DNA from: Mesorhizobium sophorae
GTDB taxonomy: Bacteria > Pseudomonadota > Alphaproteobacteria > Rhizobiales > Rhizobiaceae
Direction: 5' to 3'
DNA: 64,000 nucleotides
Assembly (NCBI RefSeq): GCF_002270415.1
Contig: NZ_NNRI01000007.1
Span: 62,001 to 126,000 of the forward strand
The translations under genes and the position numbers were made by a program. Under the pieces are notes generated by a model. It was not told where the DNA came from, ran no database searches, and saw only the letters and a program-made list of their open reading frames with translations. This document shows, piece by piece, positions 18,083 through 27,536 of this stretch; position 1 is the stretch's first letter, and every line of letters begins with the position of its first letter.

Positions 18083-18811
18083 TCAGCCGCCGCAGCGCTG
18101 TTCCAGCCGGCTCATGTTGTCCACCGTCACATGGCGATTGTTCTCGATCCGGATTATGCCGTCAGCCCGCAATCGCGTCAGCTGTCGGCTCACGGTCTCG
18201 AACCTCAGTGCCAGGAAGTCAGCAATGTCGACACGCGTCAGCGGCAGATCGAAGCGCGCCGACCTGGCCGCCGGATCAACAGTCCGATCGATATTCCGGG
18301 CGATCGTGAGCAGAAAGCTCGCCACCTTTTCTGGTGCCGTCCTGCGCCCCACAGTCACCATCCATTCGCGGGCTGCGTCGAGTTCGATCAACGTCTGCTT
18401 GAATAGGCGATGCTCGAGTTCCGGTGCTTCCTTCATAATCCGCTCGACCGCCGCCTTCGGAAACGAGCACAAGGAGACAACTGTAGCCGCTTCCGCGTTG
18501 ATCGGGCTTTCCACCTTGAAGGGCCGTCCCAGAAAATCCGGTGCGAACTGGAGGCCGACGATCTGCTGCCGACCGTCCGAAAGGCTTTTCGTCAGCTTGA
18601 CCACACCTGAAAGCACGTTCGAATAGCTGTCGACGGCCTCGGCGTCGCCGATCAGTTTGACCCCGGGCTCGATTTTGTGACGCCACGAGGTCTTGGCGAG
18701 CCCGACCAAATGGTCTGGGTCGAGCGCACCGCAGGCACCGCGATGCCGTGCCTCGCAAGACAGGCAAAGGACGGGAATACCGGAACTGTGAATGTCCTGC
18801 TGTACCGTCAT
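18083..18811 (-). CDS. fnrN: FnrN, oxygen-sensing CRP/FNR regulator
   Basis: A 242-residue FNR-family activator. The N-terminal cysteines C16, C19 and C27 (CLSCEARHRGAC) and a central C115 (VVSLCSF) are the ligands of an oxygen-labile 4Fe-4S cluster, which FixK proteins lack, so the FnrN name fits better. The recognition helix has ETVSR, the E..SR pattern that reads TTGAT half-sites. The start MTVQQDIHSSG at 18811 is chosen because upstream codons overlap the hemN control region. It is divergent from hemN around a shared anaerobox, suggesting autoregulation, and probably activates fixN and both hemN genes. Confidence 0.9.
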   Translation of the reverse strand: MTVQQDIHSSGIPVLCLSCEARHRGACGALDPDHLVGLAKTSWRHKIEPGVKLIGDAEAVDSYSNVLSGVVKLTKSLSDGRQQIVGLQFAPDFLGRPFKVESPINAEAATVVSLCSFPKAAVERIMKEAPELEHRLFKQTLIELDAAREWMVTVGRRTAPEKVASFLLTIARNIDRTVDPAARSARFDLPLTRVDIADFLALRFETVSRQLTRLRADGIIRIENNRHVTVDNMSRLEQRCGG

Positions 18812-18896
18812 TACGCTCGCTTTTATTGATCCCAAATGCCGGCAGGATAACAATCGGTGCGAGAGAAATCCTGCGGCAGTTTGTCCATGCCGAGGG

Positions 18897-18910
18897 TTGA
18901 CCGAAATCAA
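18897..18910. promoter_or_regulatory. Shared anaerobox between fnrN and hemN
   Basis: TTGACCGAAATCAA matches the anaerobox consensus fully. With activation at -41.5 it places a plus-strand start near 18945, ahead of hemN ATG 18968, and a minus-strand start near 18862, ahead of fnrN ATG 18811. It can therefore serve both genes. It also decides the hemN start: ATGs upstream of 18945 would not be on the transcript. Confidence 0.85.
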
Positions 18911-18967
18911 TGCTTTGGCTCAGCGATGCATCTAGGGTCCCGCGATGCAAACACGGTGGACCGCGAT

Positions 18968-20317
18968 ATGCGACCGGAATTAGCTGCCAGACTTGGCGAG
19001 AACGTCCCGCGCTATACCAGTTATCCGACCGCGCCGCATTTCCATGCGGGCGTCGATGCTGCCGTTTACCGCGTCTGGTCGCAGGCGCTCGGAAGCGGTG
19101 ACGAGATATCGCTCTATCTTCATATCCCCTATTGCGACAAGCTGTGCTGGTTCTGTGCGTGCCATACCAAGCAGACGCGTCATTACGAGCCGGTGGCCGC
19201 TTATCTGCGATCGCTGCATGGGGAGATCACCACGGTTGCCGGTCTTGTCAGCGGCAAGGGTCGTGTCCGAGCGGTCCATTTCGGTGGCGGTTCGCCGACG
19301 ATGGTGAAGCCCGAAGATCTAGTCGCATTGGGGGTTCGCCTACGGGACAGCTTCGATTTTCTCCCGGACGCGAAAATCAGCGTCGAAATCGAACCCAATG
19401 ACATGGATGAAGCACACCTGGATGCACTCGCCGAAATTGGCATGACGCGGGCGAGCCTGGGCGTGCAGGATTTCGATTCGAAAGTGCAAAAGGTGATCAA
19501 CCGCGAGCAAAGCTTTTTGCAGACCAAGGCAGTCGTCGACGGAGTTCGTTCACGTGGCGTCGAATCGGTCAATCTCGATCTGCTCTACGGCTTGCCGCAC
19601 CAGACCAGGGGGAGCGTCTGTTCCACCGTAGCGCAGGCGCTGACCCTGGAACCGGACAGGATGGCGCTTTTCGGCTACGCTCACGTGCCCTGGTTCAAGA
19701 AGCATCAAACGATGATCGAAGAGGCATGGCTCCCCGGTCCCACGGAGCGGTTCGCACAATCGCAACTTGCCGCACGAGCGATTGTGGACAAGGGATACGA
19801 AGCAATCGGGCTCGACCATTTCGCCAAACCGGGCGATGCGCTGGCGGTGGCTGCCCGCACAGGGGCCCTGCATCGTAACTTCCAAGGCTATACAGAGGAT
19901 CGCTGCGAGACATTGATCGGTCTCGGTCCTTCGTCCATCGGCCGTTTTCGTCAGGGCTACGTCCAGAACATGGCCTCGCCCGCCGAGTACGGACGCATGG
20001 TCGCGGATGGCGGGCTGGCCGCCGTCCGCGGCATCGCGCTTTCCGACGACGATCGCGTCCGTGGCTGGATCATCGAGCGGCTGATGTGCGACTTCGCCTT
20101 CTCGGCGATCGATCTGGTAGAACGCTTCGGCGAAGCCGGCCAGAGGCTCCTTCAGCAGTCGAGTTCCATGGCCCTCCACGGTCCGGTTCGATTGCTTGAA
20201 CTTGATGGCGACAAATTCGTTGTGCCGGCCGCAAGTCGCCCTTTCGTGCGAAGCATCGCGGCCAAGTTCGACAAATATTTCGAAAGTAGTACAGCCAGGC
20301 ACTCGGTGGCAGTCTGA
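18968..20317 (+). CDS. hemN: HemN, oxygen-independent coproporphyrinogen III oxidase
   Basis: A radical-SAM enzyme of 449 residues from the chosen ATG (MRPELAARLGENVPRYTSYP). It carries the complete HemN cluster motif CDKLCWFCAC (C56, C60, C63, C65), then HFGGGSPT, ASLGVQDFD and LDLLYGLPHQT. It makes protoporphyrinogen IX under micro-oxic conditions, supplying haem for the cbb3 oxidase encoded next door. The start was set by GGTGGA seven bases upstream and by the position of the shared FNR box. Earlier in-frame ATGs (18857, 18926) would overlap that box. It is distinct from the other hemN at 2037-3371. Confidence 0.93.
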   Translation: MRPELAARLGENVPRYTSYPTAPHFHAGVDAAVYRVWSQALGSGDEISLYLHIPYCDKLCWFCACHTKQTRHYEPVAAYLRSLHGEITTVAGLVSGKGRVRAVHFGGGSPTMVKPEDLVALGVRLRDSFDFLPDAKISVEIEPNDMDEAHLDALAEIGMTRASLGVQDFDSKVQKVINREQSFLQTKAVVDGVRSRGVESVNLDLLYGLPHQTRGSVCSTVAQALTLEPDRMALFGYAHVPWFKKHQTMIEEAWLPGPTERFAQSQLAARAIVDKGYEAIGLDHFAKPGDALAVAARTGALHRNFQGYTEDRCETLIGLGPSSIGRFRQGYVQNMASPAEYGRMVADGGLAAVRGIALSDDDRVRGWIIERLMCDFAFSAIDLVERFGEAGQRLLQQSSSMALHGPVRLLELDGDKFVVPAASRPFVRSIAAKFDKYFESSTARHSVAV

Positions 20318-20599
20318 GCAACGCAGACGAACGGTCATCGTTTTCAGTCGATCGCGAACCGATTGCCCTACGTTTGTGACCCTCCATCGGCGACCGTCGC
20401 ATCAAGATAGGGTTTTGAGAACGGACTAGATGCGAGGGTCTTTGGCATAGGGCGACGATATCGCCGGGTCGTGTCTTCCTTTCGAAGCTCCTCAGTCGCC
20501 CGTGAAGAAAGCCATTCGGCACCGGCGTTGTAGGCGAGCCCCGTTTCAGAGGCTATTCCGGTTGAGCTGCGGAGGTCAGGCTGATCGTGGCTGGACCGG

Positions 20600-21920
20600 T
20601 GACGCCGCAGCGGTTGCAGCAGCGCCAAGAGGTAGGCAAACAAAAGCCTCAGCCAGTTGAGCAAGAGGCTGAAGTTGTAGCCGACGCCGGCGAGCATGGC
20701 GTTGTTGGCGTCGCTTCGGTGAAGGCCAGGAAGTTGCGGCCCATGCGGTGGTCCTGCTTGAGATGGCCGATGACCGGTTCGACAGCGGCCCGGCGTCGCA
20801 GTGCCCGCTTGATGGCCTTGGTGATGCCGCCCCTGGTAGCCGGCGACATGGACCTTGAACATCTTGTCCTTCGGCGCGTTGTGGCCGCGATAGCCGGCAT
20901 CGGCGACGATCTTGCCGAGATTGGCACCGATAGCGGTTTCGATGGCGGGAATGACGGTGGCCAGTGTGTGGCCGTCATAGCGATTGCCGGGCAGCGCCTT
21001 GACATGGGCCGACGAACTGGCCGCCGCGGTTGCGCTGCAGCGTGGTGGCGACCGAGACCTCGACGCCGAACTCATAGGCTTGTGGGCCTACCCTTGCCGA
21101 TGCATTCCACCTCGGGAGCGTGCAGGGAATAGACCTTGCGGCCGCGCTCGCGCTGCCGCTGGTCCCTGACGCGCCGGGCAAGCCAGCGGCAGGGCGAAGA
21201 CCTGGGCAGTTCGGGCTGCCCGGCGAGCTTGCGGGTAATGTCGCGGATCACCGCGCCGAGCATGGTGCGCAGCCGCTTAAGCGCCCGGTTTGCGCGCTTG
21301 GACTGCTTGGCATGGGCATAACGCTGATGCTTGATCAGCGCGAACTTGCCGACCCGCGCATAGGACTGGCGCAGGCCGATGCCGCTTTTTTGGCCAACTT
21401 CACCAGCCACTCGCGGGCCCGATGCATCAGCTTGGCGTCGGTCGGAAAGGTGATGGCCTTCTCCTGCACTGTGGTGTCAACGATCACCGCACGGACGTCG
21501 GCCGGTTTGGCCGCCCCCCAGCCGCGTCGCTGCCGCAAGGCTCTCCTGGAGCAAGGCCATCAGCCGCTCCTCGCCCATGCGCAGACGTCAGCGAGCTGCG
21601 GTCGAAGGGGCAGGCGGTGCTGGAAGAACTCCTCGCCGCAGAACAGCTGGTAATAGGGGTTCTCAAGCCAGCGCTCGCACAGCGCCTAGTCGGATAGGTT
21701 GTGCATCGACTTGAGGATGGCCCAGGCCCGCCATCAACCCGGTTGGCAGCGGCGGCCGGCCGGGGTCGTCGTCATAGACCGCGCCGAGCCGTTCTTCGAG
21801 GAAACGCCAGTCGATCGACCGGGCCAGTTTCACCAGCGCATGATCCATGTTGAGGATCTGGTCGAGCCGGGATCGCAACAGGTCGGTCTGTCCGCTTTCG
21901 CGTCGTTCCTTCGGCCGCAT
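20600..21920 (-). mobile_element. IS5-family transposase, decayed
   Basis: The minus strand encodes pieces of an IS5-group DDE transposase: MRPKERRESGQTDLLRSRLD, KLARSIDWRFLEERLGAVYD, CSAARSS-region frames for the LFCGEEFFQHRLPFDRSSLT part, VIVDTTVQEKAITFPTDAKL, VGKFALIKHQRYAHAKQSKR and HVKALPGNRYDGHTLATVIP. These lie in three frames, with at least three frameshifts and an internal stop near 21690, so it is inactive. I could not define terminal inverted repeats. The copy must be old. Confidence 0.85.
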
Positions 21921-22386
21921 CGCTCGCTCCCTCGCAGCTTCGCATCAACCGTCGAATCACGCGTACGGGTACGCTTTCAATTTGCCGGAAATCGCAGCTC
22001 AAAGCCACGATTTTCGGCAAAATCAAACGCAAAGCTGTAGCAGAATCCTAATTGAATCAAAGCCTTCCGAGTTCGACAATGCGGCGCTTTCCGGACAGGT
22101 CGCCTAGTTGGGCCGATTGCGGACAGGCCGCTAAAGGCTTGGATACACGAGAAAGCGGGCAAACATCGTTATTGCAGCCTGCCCATCCTTGACGTTAAGC
22201 CTGAGGCACCTTGATGGCGCGCTTGGTCGAAGTTGAGAACTCGACGCGGATACGAGTTCTCAAACTGCTGGCCAACCAGCCGACCTAAAGGCATTCCTCC
22301 AAAAGGCGTATTTCCGTTCTCCCTGTCGATTCGACAACAACCACCCAATATCCCATAGTCAAGGACCGGTGTCGGGGGATGCCTTA
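21921..22386. other. No gene recognised
   Basis: About 465 bases between the IS5-type remnant and the lipoprotein gene. No frame has a family signature. The left part may still belong to the insertion sequence. Confidence 0.4.
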
Positions 22387-22776
22387 ATGCGTTGGGGTTT
22401 AGTGTCGATCGCGGTTGCCGCCTCTGTTATTTCGGGCTGTGCTGCCGACTATTTGAACAACTACGAGACGGTGACGCTGGCAGCGGGCGACTCGCTCAAT
22501 CAGAACGAGTTGCTGCAAACGGTCGATCCGTTCAATCCGAACAGCAACAACACCAAGATCGAAGGCGATGGCCAGCGCATGACGACGGTTGTCCAGCGGT
22601 ATCACGGCGTGGCGCCGCCTGCGGCCGCGCTCGGCCAGGTTCCAAACAGCAGCGTCGATCTGGACTGCGCTGGCGGCAAGGGGAACAACCCGGTTGTGCA
22701 AGGCCCGGTCGCGGTAGGCCCATCCGACCCAAATGGTCTCGATCGAGATCATGACGGCGTTGGGTGCGAGCGATAA
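22387..22776 (+). CDS. Small lipoprotein with excalibur-like calcium motif
   Basis: A 129-residue predicted lipoprotein. From ATG 22387 (GGGGGA eight bases upstream) it begins MRWGLVSIAVAASVISGC, a signal peptide with a lipobox and lipidated C18. The middle is hydrophilic and Asn/Gln-rich. The C-terminus ends GLDRDHDGVGCER, close to the DxDxDGxxCE loop of excalibur-type calcium-binding modules. Envelope location is inferred from the lipobox; function is unknown. It stands alone between two insertion sequences. Confidence 0.65.
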   Translation: MRWGLVSIAVAASVISGCAADYLNNYETVTLAAGDSLNQNELLQTVDPFNPNSNNTKIEGDGQRMTTVVQRYHGVAPPAAALGQVPNSSVDLDCAGGKGNNPVVQGPVAVGPSDPNGLDRDHDGVGCER

Positions 22777-23019
22777 GAATGCGCTCGAAACCGAATAGGT
22801 CGAAACATCCCCATAGGGGCAGAGTCCACCAATTAGCAGATAACCGGTACAATCGGCGAAGGTATGACCGTGGGCGCGGCGGTGACCGCGTGTCGTGGTG
22901 GGGAGTTGTTTTGTTTTTGATGATGCTAGAGCGGTTTTCCCTTAATCGGAGTCGTTTGTTTGCAGTGAACGGCTTGTTCTGATTCCCTGATCGAAGTGAT
23001 TTGCGGAAGGAGCAGCGGC

Positions 23020-23463
23020 ATGGCACGAGCTTACAGCCTGGATTTGCGGACGCGTGTTATCGAGGCGATAGAGGCAGGCCTGTCGACCCGAGAAGCGGCA
23101 CGGCGGTTTGCCATCGGGATATCGACGTCTGGTGCATGGTATCGGGCCTGGCGTTCGAGCGGCAATCTGGAACCTGGGCGGCAGGGCAAGCCGAAGGTAT
23201 CGAAGCTGGACGCGCACGAGACTTTCATTCTCGCCTTGGTCGAGACCGATGAGCGGGACATCACGCTTGCCGAGATCGTCGATCGCCTTGCGGCAGAGCG
23301 CGGGGTCAAAGCCAGCCTGACGACGGTCCATGCGTTCTTCGCAAAGCGTGGCATCACGTACAAAAAAAGACAGCGCACGCGGCCGAACAGCAGCGACCGG
23401 ATGTTTTGGCAGCGCGGGAAGAGTGGTTCGAAGGCCAACTCGATTTCGATCCGAGCCGCCTGA
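23020..23463 (+). CDS. IS630 transposase, frame A
   Basis: The N-terminal half of the transposase, [20 protein letters not shown], carries two helix-turn-helix segments (residues about 1-110) that bind the element ends. GAAGGAG lies seven bases ahead of the ATG. Conserved IS630 sequence ends at GITYKK, where the A7 run at 23362-23368 allows a -1 shift into frame B. Without the shift the frame runs on 30 codons of unrelated sequence to a stop at 23463. Confidence 0.85.
   Translation: MARAYSLDLRTRVIEAIEAGLSTREAARRFAIGISTSGAWYRAWRSSGNLEPGRQGKPKVSKLDAHETFILALVETDERDITLAEIVDRLAAERGVKASLTTVHAFFAKRGITYKKRQRTRPNSSDRMFWQRGKSGSKANSISIRAA
23362..23368 (+). other. A7 slippery site for -1 frameshift
   Basis: Seven A follow the Tyr codon of GITYKK. 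A -1 slip here gives [15 protein letters not shown], which joins the conserved IS630 N- and C-terminal halves without loss. This is the usual way IS630 elements make full transposase. Confidence 0.75.
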
Positions 23464-23966
23464 TCTTCATCGACGAAAGTGGCCTCAATACCAAGATGGC
23501 CCGGCTACGAGGCCGCTCTGCGCGTGGACAGCGTTGCCGGGCGGCTGTTCCTCATGGGCACTGGAAATCCACGACCTTCACGGCCGGCCTGCGCCTCGAC
23601 GGGATCGTCGCGCCCTGGCTCCTGGACGGCGCCATGGATGGCGAAGCATTCCTGGTCTACTTGCGCCGCGTCCTCGTACCGACGCTTCAACCCGACGATG
23701 TCGTCGTGATGGACAACCTGCCTGCTCATAAAGTGGTCGGTGTCCGCGAAATCATCGAGGCTGCGGGGGCTTCCCTTCGCTATCTTCCGCCCTACTCCCC
23801 GGACTTTAACCCCATTGAGATGGCCTTCGCCAAGCTGAAGGCTTTACTGCGAAAGGCAGCAGCCCGGTCCATCCCGGAATTATGGGACGCCGTGGCCGTC
23901 GCCATCGATCGTTTCCACCCCAAAGAATGCGAAAACCTGTTCGCCCACGCCGGCTACGATGCCTAA
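23406..23966 (+). CDS. IS630 transposase, frame B (catalytic)
   Basis: The catalytic DDE half of the transposase: [16 protein letters not shown] supplies the first Asp, [11 protein letters not shown] the second, and [17 protein letters not shown] the Glu. The frame is open from the A7 slippery site (23369), so the first ATG at 23406 is probably not a separate start and the product is made as an A-B fusion of about 316 residues. It ends 23 bases before the right inverted repeat. Confidence 0.87.
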   Translation: MAAREEWFEGQLDFDPSRLIFIDESGLNTKMARLRGRSARGQRCRAAVPHGHWKSTTFTAGLRLDGIVAPWLLDGAMDGEAFLVYLRRVLVPTLQPDDVVVMDNLPAHKVVGVREIIEAAGASLRYLPPYSPDFNPIEMAFAKLKALLRKAAARSIPELWDAVAVAIDRFHPKECENLFAHAGYDA

Positions 23967-24090
23967 CCGTGATTATCCAGAAACTGCTCTAGCACTACTT
24001 TGGCAGATTTTTAGCAGCGGGCGCGTTTTTGGAATTCCCAAGAGAGAGTTTGCGTGATTCATGGGAGGTCGGCTTGTGGAGGGCCGATCA

Positions 24091-24258
24091 ATGGATGTGG
24101 ACTGGCAAGCCGATCTCGAGCACTGGCTTCAACCGTTTTTGGCAGGTCTTTCGCATCCAGCTCGGCGCCGGATGTGTCCGCTGTACATTGCTGGTCTGAT
24201 CGGGCCGGGCGACCGTAAGAGCGTACAACCGATCAAGATGCTCGGAGAGATGCTCTGA
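24091..24258 (+). pseudogene. N-terminal stump of an IS701-type transposase
   Basis: From ATG 24091 the frame reads MDVDWQADLEHWLQPFLAGL, then SHPARRRMCPLYIAGLIGPGDRKSVQP, the well-conserved N-terminus of IS701-group (DDE superfamily endonuclease) transposases. It stops after about 55 residues, and no further part is found downstream. It is a different subfamily from the element at 31140-32941. Confidence 0.75.
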
Positions 24259-24393
24259 GAGCCAACTTCCGATACTTCCTTCCGTCGAGGAGGTCTAACT
24301 GCCATCCGTACGAGGTCCTATGCGACGGGCGAAGGCGAAGATACGTATCCACGCCGCCAGCAGACATATCCATCGCGTTGAGGAGAGCCCCTT

Positions 24394-25869
24394 TTGCCCA
24401 TTTTTCAGCCGATGATCCGCTACCTCAAGTCTCGCGAGCTGTTCGCTGGCATCGACCGTATGCCGGCATTGGGCACGCCGGTTAGCGCGCGGACGTTCGA
24501 GGTCACTAGTCCATCGACCGGCGAATTGCTGGCCGAACTCCCCGACATGGGTGTCGAAGAAACGCGCGCCGCCATTGACAAGGCCCATTGCGCACAGCCT
24601 GGGTGGGCAGCCCTGACGGCCCGGGAGCGCAGCGATATACTCTGGCGCTGGCACCAACTAATCGTGGATCACGCCGACGACCTCGCTGCCATTCTCACCG
24701 CAGAGATGGGCAAGCCACTCGCCGAAGCGAAGTCGGAGGTAACCCATGCGGCTGCGTATCTGCAATGGTACGCTGAAGAGGCCAATCGCATCTACGGGGA
24801 AACGATCTCTGCACCATCAACAGACCGCCGCATGCTGGTGATCAAGCAGCCGATCGGCGTCGTTGGTACGATCACGCCATGGAATTTTCCCGCCTCCATG
24901 GTTGCGCGCAAGATTTCGCCGGCTCTCGCCGCCGGCTGCACAATCGTGCTGAAACCTGCTGAACAGACGCCACTCGTGGCAGGCGCTATGTTCGCCCTGG
25001 CCCAGCTGGCCGGTTTTCCCGAAGGCGTGGTCAACCTTATCTACGCTTCCGAAGGCGACGCTATCGGCCGCGAACTCTGCTCCAACGCCAAGGTCCGCAA
25101 GATCAGCTTCACGGGCTCGACCGAGGTCGGCCGGCTCCTCATGCGTCAATGCTCGGACCAGATCAAGAAAGTCAGCCTTGAGCTCGGCGGAAATGCGCCT
25201 TTCATCGTCTTTGACGATGCAGATATCGATGCTGCCGTTGACGGTGCGATCCAGGCGAAATTCCGCAATGCCGGCCAGACTTGCGTTTCTGCAAATCGCC
25301 TTTACGTCCAATCCGGCGTCCACGATGAGTTCGTCGAAAAGCTCGCCGAAAAGGTTTGCCAGCTTTCAGTCGGTGACGGCTTCGATCCGGGGGTGTCCAT
25401 TGGGCCGCTCATCGACAAACGCGCTCTGGCAAAGATCGAATCCCATATCGCCGATGCCGTTGCGAAAGGCGGAATCGTTCGACGCGGGGGCGATCGCGTC
25501 GGTATGGAAGGCACACTTTTTCAACCGACTGTCCTCACCGAGGTTTCTCGCGCGATGACAGTGGCGCAGGAGGAGACCTTCGGACCCCTAGCACCTATCA
25601 TTCGCTTCCAAGATGCGGATCAGGTTGTCCGCGAGGCCAATGACACAATCTACGGGCTCGCAGCCTACTTTTATGCCTCCAACCTGAAACGCGTGTGGCG
25701 CGTGGCCGAAGCTTTGGAATATGGCATGGTGGGCATCAATACAGGACGAATGTCCTCGGAAGCAGCTCCTTTCGGAGGAATGAAGCAATCCGGCATCGGG
25801 CGGGAGGGGTCCCGCCATGGGCTCGAGGACTACCTCGAAATGAAATATCTCTGTATGGGCGGAATTTGA
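24394..25869 (+). CDS. gabD: Succinate-semialdehyde dehydrogenase
   Basis: A 491-residue aldehyde dehydrogenase that oxidises succinate semialdehyde to succinate with NAD(P)+, the last step of the GABA shunt. Motifs seen are TPWNFPASMVARKISPALAA, FTGSTEVGRLLM, the catalytic Glu in LELGGNAPF, the catalytic Cys in GQTCVSANR, and the C-terminal GINTGRMSSEAAPFGGMKQSG, typical of GabD. I keep the TTG at 24394 because GAGGAGAG lies six bases upstream; the ATG at 24412 has no such site. It is an intact gene among mobile debris, with no gabT nearby. Confidence 0.88.
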   Translation: MPIFQPMIRYLKSRELFAGIDRMPALGTPVSARTFEVTSPSTGELLAELPDMGVEETRAAIDKAHCAQPGWAALTARERSDILWRWHQLIVDHADDLAAILTAEMGKPLAEAKSEVTHAAAYLQWYAEEANRIYGETISAPSTDRRMLVIKQPIGVVGTITPWNFPASMVARKISPALAAGCTIVLKPAEQTPLVAGAMFALAQLAGFPEGVVNLIYASEGDAIGRELCSNAKVRKISFTGSTEVGRLLMRQCSDQIKKVSLELGGNAPFIVFDDADIDAAVDGAIQAKFRNAGQTCVSANRLYVQSGVHDEFVEKLAEKVCQLSVGDGFDPGVSIGPLIDKRALAKIESHIADAVAKGGIVRRGGDRVGMEGTLFQPTVLTEVSRAMTVAQEETFGPLAPIIRFQDADQVVREANDTIYGLAAYFYASNLKRVWRVAEALEYGMVGINTGRMSSEAAPFGGMKQSGIGREGSRHGLEDYLEMKYLCMGGI

Positions 25870-26047
25870 AGCAGGGCACGCGCCGGCCGAAACAGGGGTC
25901 GGAGCCGGGCTCGTCTTCGGCCGCGAGGGGACGGGGGCTTTGTAGAGCTGAACGGAAAAAGCAGACTCACCTGTTACGTGATAACCACATACTGGTGATA
26001 AGAAAGCTTAGCGGTAGGCAAGGCCGGCTCTGAAACAGGAAGCCAGA

Positions 26048-26326
26048 TTGGCAAACAACCAACATATTTCGTACGATTTGTATCAGCCCGGCCAGAACTA
26101 CGACGGGGTAACATCCAAGCTCAAAGAGCTTGGGAACTGGGCCAAAATCCACAAGTCTTTCTGTATGTGAACCCGTCCTATACGGCCAGCCATGCGGCGG
26201 CGCACGTCTGGTCCGCTATGCATACTCGCAATACGTATATGTCGTCGACGCCATGAACAACGAAGCGGCATGCACAATCTGTCGGACGATGCTACCAACT
26301 ATATTAAGAACCAGTGGTACAAGTAG
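26048..26326 (+). pseudogene. Broken small SinR-like protein
   Basis: Three frames together give a conserved small protein: ANNQHISYDLYQPGQNYDGV then TSKLKELGNWAKIHKSF, next VNPSYTASHAAAHVWSAM, next YVYVVDAMNNEAA, and finally NLSDDATNYIKNQWYK with a stop at 26326. The pattern is that of small SinR-family proteins, which have a Cas2-like ferredoxin fold appearance. At least three frame changes are needed, so it is dead. The family name is from memory of the sequence pattern and is tentative. Confidence 0.55.
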
Positions 26327-26645
26327 TCCTTTTCGTCATTTCGCCCTTGTAACGAACCTCATTTTTCTTCACGTTCTCGGCATCGACAGAGGGGCCGCAG
26401 AACGAACCCATAGCGGAGATCCGCGCCAAGAGCTCGGATCGATGAAGTAGTCGCTCAAACGTGCGCTTCACCGGCAAGACGCGCAACGGATCGCCCGATG
26501 CAAACCCGTGTTAACGGGGTCGAAATGGTAGCAGCGGTCGTAGCAATGGGGGTAGAAGTACACTGGCGCGGCGGCCCGGCGGCTGACACCACGCCGGCGC
26601 CCGGACCGCTTGTGCGACGTGGGGCCGGCCACCCCGGTAATAGAG

Positions 26646-27126
26646 CTACAGGGCGACCAGCTCGGCGAGCTTGGCCGCGACGTCTGCCATCAGATTTTCT
26701 GCAGTACTCAGCCCGCTTCGCGAACCGAGCAGGGGGCTGACTTCGCGGAGAGCTTCGTACGTCGTGTCGTGCACAATGGGGACGAGCAGGTCACGCGCTA
26801 GGAGTGCCGATAATTCTTTGTCGGCGATGCCCTCTCCTTGGAGGCGGCGCAGCAGCGCAGGGGTCACCAGCACGATCCCGACTCGCGACTTCGTCGCCCT
26901 TGTCGATTTCGCGGAGCAACCGCGTGCCGAGGGCGACGTCCTTCTCGCTGAACCAGACCGAGACACCGCGCAACTCGAGCAGATCGTGCAGTTCCGTGGC
27001 GGCCCCTCTCCGGTCGTCCCACGCATGGCAGAGAAAGACGTCCCGAAGGTCAGGCCGGGGCGCTCGCTTTTCGACGCTGTCGCGGACCGGCGTGAGTGCC
27101 CGCACCTCGGCAAGCGTGTACGCCAC
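26646..27126 (-). pseudogene. TIR-domain protein with a frameshift
   Basis: The first frame starts at ATG 27126 and reads to DVFLCHAWDDRRGAATELHD, LLELRGVSVWFSEKDVALGT and RLLREIDKG: strand A, helix A and the loop with the likely catalytic Glu of bacterial TIR domains. Near 26880 the frame shifts, and the rest continues in another frame as SRVGIVLVTPALLRRLQGEG, LVPIVHDTTYEALREVSPLL and a final AAKLAELVAL. The joined product would be about 155 residues, a stand-alone TIR protein. Such proteins can act as NADases in defence. Either one base was lost or the gene is dead. Confidence 0.75.
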
Positions 27127-27345
27127 GGGCGAACCGGCTCGCGACCATCTCGGCCAAGGAGCCGCTTGCCGCCCTTTTAGGCCTTCGATCCGTTTGCGAT
27201 GAATGGCGGCTTTCGAAAGTCAGAGAAAGACTTGGTAACGGCCGATTATAGGCGCGAAGCGGGCCAAATGGGTTCATCCAAACCGCGGTTCTTGCAAAAA
27301 CCCTCTCGGCAATATAGCCCCACAAACGGCACAAACGGGACGTTA

Positions 27346-27534
27346 ATGGAAAATGAAAGCACGATGACTGCATCCGACGAGCAGCACGACAACGCCGACT
27401 TGGTATCACTCTCCGCCGACATAGTTTCTGCATACGTGTCGAATAATCTGATACCAGTCCCGGAAAACGTAACCCGTCGTTGTTGGTACAATCCTCGCGT
27501 TCCGCCAGACATGGAGGCATGTCTCCATCGATAG
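27346..27534 (+). pseudogene. MucR/Ros-type regulator, N-terminal fragment
   Basis: From ATG 27346 the frame reads MENESTMTASDEQHDNADLV, SLSADIVSAYVSNNLIPVPE, the N-terminal domain of MucR/Ros zinc-finger regulators. After that the similarity is lost and the frame ends at 27534. The C2H2 DNA-binding part is absent, so it cannot work as a normal MucR. It is convergent with hipA. Confidence 0.65.
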
Positions 27535-27536
27535 AT

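Larger units (their letters stand above)
22929..23989 (+). mobile_element. IS630-family insertion sequence, apparently complete
   Basis: A 1061-base element bounded by imperfect inverted repeats: GAGCGGTTTTC at the left end, and GAGCAGTTTCT read inward from the right end. It is flanked by the dinucleotide TA on both sides (22927-22928 and 23990-23991), the expected IS630 target duplication. It contains two overlapping frames, orfA and orfB, joined at a run of seven A. Both frames are undamaged, so it may be mobile. Confidence 0.88.
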
